From Hanleya hanleyi (Eukaryota > Mollusca > Polyplacophora > Lepidopleurida > Hanleyidae), in NCBI GenBank assembly GCA_036873755.1, contig JAVTVY010018682.1, positions 18,981 to 82,980 of the forward strand: a stretch of 64,000 nucleotides of DNA, read 5' to 3'. The notes beneath the pieces are model-generated. The model was given only the letters and a program-made list of their open reading frames with translations, made no database searches and was not told the origin of the DNA. Positions 56,051 through 64,000 of the stretch are shown piece after piece. A program made the translations under genes and the position numbers. The stretch's first letter is position 1. Each line of letters starts with the position of its first letter.

Positions 56051-59000
56051 CAAGCCGTTTTGGTATTTATTCCTTTATTTTTTATATCAAAAATTCTTTT
56101 TTTTGATATCAAAAATAAATGTGCGCCGTTTAGGTATTTAATCGGATAATTGTTGATTCTCTTGCCTCCTGTACAGCTGACAATGCATTTTGTACAACAT
56201 TTCTAACAACAGCTTTTTTATTCCATACCTCCACTATCATTCTTTAATAGAATCTGCCTTTTCTTTTATTATATCTTGATTTTGTAATTAATCCGGGATA
56301 ATTCAAACCCTTCGGGGTTTATCTCCCGCCAATCTATATGTTCTCTAATCTGTATATATTACTGTACTTGTATTCCCTTTCTGTATATGACTGTTTAATT
56401 TGATTTCTTTTGATTGGTGAATAAACATACATACAAACAAACAAGCCTCAGTTGGGCGCCAAACGACGGGTGTTTATAAAATGCGTACAGTGTCGGGACT
56501 GAGGAGCGAAATTGTGTAAATCCATAAACAAGGGGAAATTTTCGATTGAATGATAGCTCTTCAATATATGAGCAACCAACACAGAATTTGTGTAATTTGC
56601 ATTATGATTTTTATGAGTTGGAGATTGAGCTGAGGTCCGTGAATCCGTTATTTTGTATGGTAGCACTTTTTGAGATGACGCCAAAGATGGGAGATAAATC
56701 TTGGTAAGGGAGAGCGCATTATTTTCGTTTTGGTGTAAGTGGTCCTCCATTTTTGATATAAAAAATAAACGGTTTATTTTTGATATCAAAAAATGAATTA
56801 ATAAACTTATTTTTACCTGCGGCACGCAGGTCTACGGGATGCTCGAGTTGTTGTTCTTGTTGTTCTTCTTCTTGTGACTTTTTGAAATACGCATGCGTTG
56901 AGAGAGCGTGATCTCTGCCACACTTTTCTTCTCAACCTCCGATCTCACATGACAACCCTGTCTTCACGCACGTTTGAATTCATTTGCAATTATATTCGGT
57001 GGAATGAATTATTGCTTCGTTGATTTTTCAGACTTCAATTCTCCTACGTCAGTCGCTTAAAAGCTATCGATCGACACATCATCATTGGCTTCAGATATTA
57101 TCAATTTCACTGAACAGTATGTACATGTATATACACTTTGAGATCCTTGAATTGCTTATATACCTTGTCAGTGGTTCAGCAAATTTGCATACAGTCATAG
57201 GCGACTGTCTTAGTAAGTAGAAAAATAAGTTCACTACTTCTAGTAATCATTTAATCTACCCAATCTTGATAATTCACAAATTGGTGAAGAAGTGGACAAG
57301 TAACGCATTGTCATTATGATTAACATCGGATAATACTTGGTATCAAATTATAGATCATGCATCATAAAAACGCAACAATTACGTTTCAGAAGTAAGGGAA
57401 CAACTCACCAACTTTCCGAATAAAGATGTTTAACTTATAGAAATGACAATTTGGTTGATGTTGAACTTTACCCCCAAGCAAATCGCACATAAATATGTTT
57501 TGAAAGGAAGAATAATTTAACACTCTGTGGGAATCGAAACAATGACCCTCCTATCCCTGGAGTTGCACTTACTGTCGTAGCTATACCGACTCATTAATAA
57601 TACTCAAAACTGACTTTATGCGCAACTGGTTCTAAATACAGAAATGACTATTTAGTATTTAATGAGTTAGACAACCCGGTGAGCGAACAATACATCATAG
57701 TTGTGCAGTTATATTGTGCACTTTCGGTTACACGCATGAAATTTGGTGCATAGCTATTTTGAATGATTCTCTTTCGGAACACTCTATCCTCATTCTCGCA
57801 AGCCAGGGCCTTGCTTCGCTGGTATTGATGTTCCCGTCCTCTTCGGAACTCAGACGTCTTTTAGATTAGCAAAAATCACTACCGTAAATTCAATACTTAT
57901 GTGTATCAGCAGACAATGGACAGAAACATATTGCATTTGACATCATTCTCTCAAGTCAGAGCTCATTTCTGTTAGAATTCATTGGTTCTACACTTCACAA
58001 TTCACATTATTTTGTCAATCGGTTTTACGAATGGAATCCCGTCACATATTGGTAGATACTGACAAGTGATCTATTTCACCTCGTTGTGAAAAGCTAGGCC
58101 CTCGATTCCCTGGTGGTGGTGGTGGGTGGGGGGGGGGGGTAGTTCGATTTTGATACTTAGATATCTTTCGTATTGACTTTAACTTGGCAGTCATTTTCGT
58201 GAATGCAATAATTAGAGAATTCGACATCATTCTCTTATACACAGACCTTGTTTGGTGAACTAACTCTGAAATTTCGCATTGAAATCACATTCGGAATGAC
58301 TTAGTGACAAACATATTCGCGAATTGAGTATAGAGAGATATCCATAGATACCGACTAGAAATGTTTCTTATTAGTGGAATTTGATTTAAAAAAAAAGAAA
58401 TTAATAAAATTAGCAACCTTCGAAAAGGCTGGATCGAACATGTCAGATGAGATGATATTTCCTAAGAATGAAATAGTTAATCATTTATATAGAAGGATAT
58501 TGACTTGCTGCATGGAAAAGAGTGTCAAGGTATTTAGTTTGCAGATGATAACACACGTAATGCAGCAACTTAATTAATTATTGTAATCGAATATCAAGAC
58601 TGTCACAGGCCTCAATTTGAATAGTAAAAAGTGTCATGCCTCTTGTACAGTTCGATAAAGCCTTCAACTATTCCGTATAGTTTCACAGATCAAAGTGATA
58701 GACCTGATACTAAATTCATTGAAAATTAACTTTGAAGGAAACATAAATTTTCCATTTTGCTCGGCAAAGTAAGCGAGAAGGGAGACTGAAGAGCGTATAT
58801 TTTCGCGCTATGACTAAATCCTTGAAATTAATTTGGATTTCCAAATATTTGAAAGCCTTTTTGATTTGCATAAATCAACGGCTGAACCGAATGTTTTGAC
58901 ACTTGGCGTACACGATACTTGTACCAAGACATTGCCAAAGCGATCATTGCGAGTTCGTCGACACGGAACAGTCAAAATCGTTGGATTTTGAACGGAGAAA

Positions 59001-59171
59001 GTGAATATATGGCATCAGACCTATTGAGCAATTCCTACAATTGTGGGTTAGAAGTTCGAAATTACTTCCCTTGGCATGAAAACACTGACAGGTGGCGCTT
59101 TTTTCTTCAATTACCACTACCTCCGCTGATATGCCTTTCACTGTATTATTGCCACTGCCGCAGGTTTTGAC

Positions 59172-59311
59172 TAAAATGGCTTGTGTTGAAATCAACATGG
59201 TTTTGTGTTGAACTCCATAATTCAACACGAACTCTTATTGAGTTCAACACAAATTGGTGTTGATTCTAACACAATTTGTGTTATTTTCAACAATTCTGGT
59301 GCTAAAATGGC
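59172..59311. repeat. GTGTTGAA/TTCAACAC short-period repeat (copy B)
   Basis: Identical to 48921-49060 by eye. Confidence 0.75.
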
Positions 59312-59944
59312 TTCAGCACAATTTTTTTCGCAGTGTAGGATCTGCATACTTATTCTTCTTTCGTCAAAACATATATCTGACACACAATTGTGATAGATCA
59401 TTGGGTTTGTGGAAATACTGTCTGTGACAGTTATCGGTTGAAGAAAAATTTATCACAGCTTGTCATTTCATTTATTTTGGGAGAGAATTCCACTTTCAGA
59501 TAATTATGCTAATGGAAAAAATGTTAACTGACTGAATATTACCAATATTATAATTTATATAGCCTGATGCTGAACTATCAGTTTGCTATCTACGCTTATG
59601 AGCAAATCCACCGGGAACATAAATGTTTTCACCACCATGGCATATTGTACCCCAGATCATTTATTAACTGGATTTCTGGATGATAAACTGTCCTTATTCA
59701 GGGGAAAAACAATATTCTACCTTGCTTATATGAGGCATAATGGTCTATTATGTTAAAAGGTCGTATCTTTGTTTAAGTCCTATCTCCACCAAATAGATTT
59801 TGGTAAGTATGTTGTTCTGGGTACCTATTACAAATGCATACCAGTGAACAAATTTTGTTGCAACTTGTTTTGGGTTTAGCCAAAAAAAAAAAACATTGCC
59901 TGGACTCTCATGAAAATGTTCAGATTTAGAATGACCCCATACAT

Positions 59945-60435
59945 TAGCTAAGATTCATAGCGTCTCCCTTCCCTCAACGCTATGCCGACGACAAATACAT
60001 TTCCCTGGTGGTAACTCGAACATCTCCATGGCGCACTTATTATTACCTTTGCGCCTTATTGGGCCTTCATTAACTTGAGAAAATGGGCTGCCACGAATAA
60101 AAATAAAGAAATGGCAGACTAAATGGCACTTCGTCGGTCATATATTAATTACAGACGTTAAAATGATCCCTATGGAGCCTCAAAATCACCTGAAATCGAG
60201 GGTCAAGAAGATGGGCATTTCCGTCATAATAAACCCTGTGTATACAGGGGATGATGATCACAACATCGATTATGGCATTTTTATTCATGGCGGCCCATTT
60301 TCTCAAGTTAATGAAGGTCCAATAGGGCGCAAAGGTAATAATAAGTGCGCCATGGATATGTTCGAGTTACCACCATGGAAATGTATTTGTCGTCGGCATA
60401 GCGTTGCGGGAGGGAGACGCTATGAATCTTAGCTA
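59945..60435. mobile_element. MULE-like MITE, copy B
   Basis: Duplicate of 49693-50183 with the same flanking CCCATACAT, so the insertion predates the segmental duplication. Confidence 0.76.
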
Positions 60436-61274
60436 CCCATACATTCGCCATTTTGAATTTCTCCATAAATGTTTTCGTGCAAGGGTATTATTTTAGGCCG
60501 GGTACCTATGATATGATATGATAACGAATGGAATGAGTGTAAGTAATGACCCATTTCTTTCAACTTAATACCAAGTGCAAGGTTTTCTTTTAGGAGCAAG
60601 AGACGGGTAAACACTGAAATTTCGCGAAAAATACTTCAAATTTCAACTTAAAATTGAAGATATTTCCCATGCATATCTGTTTGTAGACTTTTAGTACGTT
60701 AATCTAGAGACCTTCCAGAAATGCACTGCAGCAAAAACAATTCTGTTGCAATTTGTGGTGGGTCAAACCTCAATTTGACTGGACTATCTGTGACGATCTT
60801 TTCTGGAGAGGAAGTTTAAATAAATGTAGACTAGAAGGTAGGCTTATAACACATTAATTCATTTTCAAGTAGAGAACCAAGACGATCATTGTCAACTCGA
60901 CTTTCATGATTCAAGCTGGAAGGGCTCAATCTGGTCAAGTTCTATTGTTCGTAACAGTAAAATTTCAGTTTCCGCGTCCACAAGACTTGAACACACTCAA
61001 TGACTAACGTTTTAGCTTCTATTTCGCATGCCTAGTGTTAACACCGGTGAAATGCTTTCGAAATAATAAGAGAAAGACCTCTAGAATTTTAATTTTTTAG
61101 TCGTTAATACATCCCCCGGTGGTATTCAATTTAATCGCGTATTAGGGATATTTAATAGTAATCGCGCTTCGAACAACAGGTTAATCGGAGTATCAAATTT
61201 AAACCTTGGAGTAGGCAGATTTAATCCTAATAGCGCTAATAGCGCTTCAAACAACCGGCCCCTGAGTTATGAAC

Positions 61275-61349
61275 TTGAATACTTAGAATTTTGTTTGATC
61301 TTCGTTATATTATAGCTGAAATATTGCTAAACGCGACGTTAAACCTTAA
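61275..61349 (+). mobile_element. LINE 3' tail, left part of nested insertion
   Basis: TACTTAGAATTTTGTTTGAT then ATAGCTGAAATATTGCTAAA and CGCGACGTTAAACC. It continues after the TTAA element as TTAATTCTC(TC)n at 62563-62607. Confidence 0.75.
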
Positions 61350-62562
61350 AGGAATAGTAAACTCGGCCTGACAGAATTATGCTATCAGACATGTCAGACT
61401 CGAAAAACACGGGTAGAAAAAAATAGCAAAATTCTACAGCTGAGTAAACAACGATTTAACGTTCACACTTCATCATGATCTGCGACATGTTGGAACGACT
61501 GTGACGTTTGATGGATCATGCAGTTTTTAGGTAGATGGCGCTGCGGCAGAAATCCCGTTGTCATCCGGGCTCTATCCCACAAGATAAAACATTAAACGAC
61601 AACAACGACAGCATTAGCAGCGTTCTTCTACTGCTATCGGGTGATGTGGCCTGATATTCCTACCTCAGAAAGAGAGCTCGTGAAATCATATGCAAAATGC
61701 CACATGTCAACCTGTATATCAACTCGACATTCATATATCACGATCCTCATAATCGTCTCGGAGCGTAAAGAAAGGTCGACAGATCTGTCAAAAGTCATAG
61801 ACACAATAATTTACTAGAGGTCTCCATGTTATTAGCTACACTACAGGAATACATTTGCGTACACTTCGCCATCCAAAAGAAGTCTTACCGCGTATAGATG
61901 ACCCAGATGGTTACAGGTTGTGGAGGAATACAACCACCGCACTGGGGGTCTAATAATACCCCAGCCACCAGTCAGATTTTTGGACCGGATTCGGGCCCTT
62001 CGCGCACATCGCCGGAAGTGACATCATATATAGTAAAATAGATGTTTGCCGAACATTTCGATTACTTTTCAAGTCTGCATAATACCTCTGTTGATCTAGC
62101 GTCAAAAGGAATTATCTGGAGATTAGTTTCCCTGTTTATCTGGACAGAGCATATGAAAAGTAGGTCGCTCATGTGCAAAACTGAAGGAGTTGTTCGCCCG
62201 GATTCAAACTGAACCGTGCGTACGTGGGTTTCCCCCTATACGTCACAGCAACGTAGTAAAGGTCAACTTCCGCTATTGGAGGCAGGGATGGATAATGGAG
62301 CCTGCGAAATGGAGCATGCGCCGTGGGGAGGATGGCAGGAATAAGGTTATGTGATATTTCAAGGGTTTTGATTGGCTAACGGCTCTCAGGCTTGTTATAA
62401 TGGCGACCTCCACGGATTCTTGATCTGGGCAATAGCTCTGATGTTCAAAATGTTCTCATTCATTTGGGATTACTAGAAAAGCTGATTTGTTTTGTTTTTC
62501 GAATACTAATGATATAGTTCTTCCGATATTAGTATGCATCTCCTTAAAGGATTTCTATTCCT
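61350..62562 (+). mobile_element. TTAA-target non-autonomous DNA element, 1,213 bp, nested in LINE tail
   Basis: AGGAATAGTAAAC at the left and TTTCTATTCCT at the right, with TTAA on both sides (61346-61349, 62563-62566). The flanks rejoin to read GACGTTAAACCTTAATTCTC, identical to unoccupied LINE tails elsewhere in the window, so the element interrupted a LINE tail. It shares both end regions with the 738-bp copy and has about 480 bp more in the middle. Confidence 0.8.
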
Positions 62563-62567
62563 TTAAT

Positions 62568-62607
<40 letters not shown>
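62563..62607 (+). repeat. (CT)n microsatellite, right part of nested LINE tail
   Basis: TTAATTCTC followed by about 18 CT units with one interruption; it is the distal end of the interrupted LINE tail. Confidence 0.8.
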
Positions 62608-62609
<2 letters not shown>

Positions 62610-63077
62610 CGGCGATACAGACTCCGAGAACTCGAGCTGATACAAACTGCGGGGACAACACAGTGACCCGATAATATATATGTACTGTTCACTTTTCAAT
62701 ATCTAATAGCCACTGTGACATTTAAAAATAAATCTGCGAGTCTTTTATGGTTGAAGGAGTTGATGATGTTCAGTGACCTTGGCGGTTTGATCTCAATCTT
62801 GCTACCCAACACAACGCCTCAATTTATACCCATGCATCGATTTACATGTCACCAAAACTGTTTCTTGTTTGTCATATTCTTGATGATATTCACATATAAA
62901 CAATGTTTTAAATAATATCCCGTTTTTGAGGTTTGCCCTTTTGACGTCAACCGACAAAATAGATTTATTTTTCTTGATTTTTGGGCCACAGTGACCTCCG
63001 TTTTGATACCAGACATATCGTCTCTCACTAACGTATCCAGCAAACTCGATATTTAAAGAAGTCTGTATGACCCATAA
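62608..63077. other. Dispersed-repeat DNA, no gene
   Basis: Begins with the ATACGGCGATACAGACTCCG word shared with 1973; nothing else recognised. Confidence 0.4.
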
Positions 63078-63275
63078 TTGTGGAAATGCGCCTATTCGTG
63101 TAAGAAATATGCGTCTAATCGTGGAAACGCGCTTATTCGTGGAAATTATTTTACGCCTAATGCGTTGCGTCTAATCGTGTAGAAAATGTGCGTCTTAACT
63201 GTGGAAAAGCGCCTAATTGTGCATAGAGGCTGCGCCTAAACGTGTAATGATCGTGTAGTCATGGAAACGACCTAA
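63078..63275. repeat. Degenerate short tandem repeat
   Basis: GTGGAAA(T/C/A)GCGCCTAAT.GTG-like units of about 22-30 bp recur about seven times (GGAAATGCGCCTATTCGTG, GGAAACGCGCTTATTCGTG, GGAAAAGCGCCTAATTGTG). Confidence 0.75.
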
Positions 63276-63794
63276 AATAGAGCAGGAATACGGATTTGAA
63301 GTCAGACAGTTTTTTATTGAATTGCTATGTCCACCCCGAATTCAAGTTTTTCGACTGTATTTGTGAACAGCTACTAAACCTCAAGAACAGTTCACGGATA
63401 TTGGATATAATCTGTTCTAAATCCATGCTCTGATTAATCATTTCATTTTCGGAGCTGCAAAAGGACGTTAACGCGTTGAAATGACCATGATGAAATGTTT
63501 CCGAAATCGGCCAATTTCAACCCATACAAAGTAATGAAAATGTAGTTAAGGGGAAGCGGATCTCCCTCTTGTGTGTGTATGAGGAAAAGGATATATCCAC
63601 CAGGGGCGATCTTTAGAGGTAGTTCTCGCGAGAGTTGGGGCAAGATGCGATATTTTAAGATATTGGAAATGCTCAACTTGGACTTTTCTAATTTTTTCCA
63701 CCGATCGATGAAAATCCTGAACTTCAATTTTGAAAATTTGAATTCACTAGTCAAAGTCGAAACAACCAACATTGCAAATGATGACCAGCACAAT
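63276..63794. other. No gene recognised
   Basis: A 139-codon minus frame (63443-63862) and a 110-codon plus frame (63573-63905) overlap each other. Neither shows a family motif. Confidence 0.35.
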
Positions 63795-64000
63795 AGCCCG
63801 TATAATGAGCTGGCATGTCTCGCAGCACAAAGGCAGACAACCCGTAGGATCCAGCTCATCATATGGCCGCAGGCCGAATGTGTCGCAGCACCATCTGTGT
63901 ACTAAGATGAGACAACTAATCATATGGCCCACGGGATGGTAAGGGGAGACAGCTCATCATATAGCGCGTAGTATACTAAGGGTAACAACCCATCATATGA
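63795..64000. repeat. Degenerate tandem repeat running off the window
   Basis: CATCATATGGCC(G/C) and CTAAG-TG-AGACA words recur at about 45-70 bp spacing, each ending in CATCATAT or AATCATATG; the last unit is cut by the window edge. Confidence 0.65.

Larger units (their letters stand above)
50732..60984. repeat. Tandem segmental duplication, outer copy (B)
   Basis: Second copy, upstream of the SLC5 gene in transcript orientation. It is about 340 bp shorter than copy A, mainly because a roughly 240-bp segment present at 48057-48296 is missing. Two deletions of a little over 20 bp (near 50746 and 52880) and other small indels add to this. SLC5 exons 2-6 are identical to copy A by eye; exon 1 is broken. 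Confidence 0.93.

Overview
The window looks like intron-rich, repeat-laden invertebrate DNA, most likely from a mollusc or another lophotrochozoan. This is inferred from the AT-rich base composition, short exons with GT/AG borders, a pearl/Helentron-type tandem-repeat element of the kind known from bivalves, and many copies of a LINE 3' tail ending in (CT)n. No prokaryotic gene organisation is present. I recognise no tRNA, rRNA or CRISPR array.

One host gene dominates. A sodium:solute symporter of the SLC5 family (closest in pattern to the SLC5A8/A12/A6/A5 group: monocarboxylate, multivitamin and iodide carriers) runs on the minus strand from an ATG at 44558 to at least 8542. I could place 15 coding exons by splice signals, reading phase and family pattern. 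Their lengths sum to exactly 585 codons with every phase agreeing, and only a short C-terminal exon is missing. Intron 2 appears to use a GC donor.

The 5' third of the gene (exons 1-6 and upstream DNA, 40136-50731) is repeated head-to-tail at 50732-60984 with only about one to two percent difference. In the outer copy, exon 1 carries an 18-bp templated duplication replacing 5 bp (+13) that truncates the frame. The inner copy is therefore the intact 5' end and the outer copy a broken fragment. An assembly haplotig must be excluded.

The introns are packed with mobile DNA. Intron 6 holds a 7,020-bp DNA transposon (29081-36100) with long imperfect inverted termini and a TTA target duplication. 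Its roughly 1,590-codon gene encodes a duplicated zinc-binding module, a PIN/XPG (FEN1-like) nuclease domain and a cysteine-rich C-terminus, which fits the AcademX lineage. It is broken by a 1-bp loss and a 5-bp duplication. Other introns hold truncated LINEs, a TTAA-target element, a pearl/HINE-like element, inverted-repeat elements and relics of DIRS-like retrotransposons.

Region by region: 1-8.5 kb, downstream of the gene (Gypsy relic, solo LTR, foldback); 8.5-40.1 kb, exons 15-7 and repeat-filled introns; 40.1-50.7 kb, inner duplicate with exons 6-1 and upstream DNA; 50.7-61.0 kb, outer duplicate; 61.0-64 kb, a second TTAA element nested in a LINE tail plus short-period repeats.
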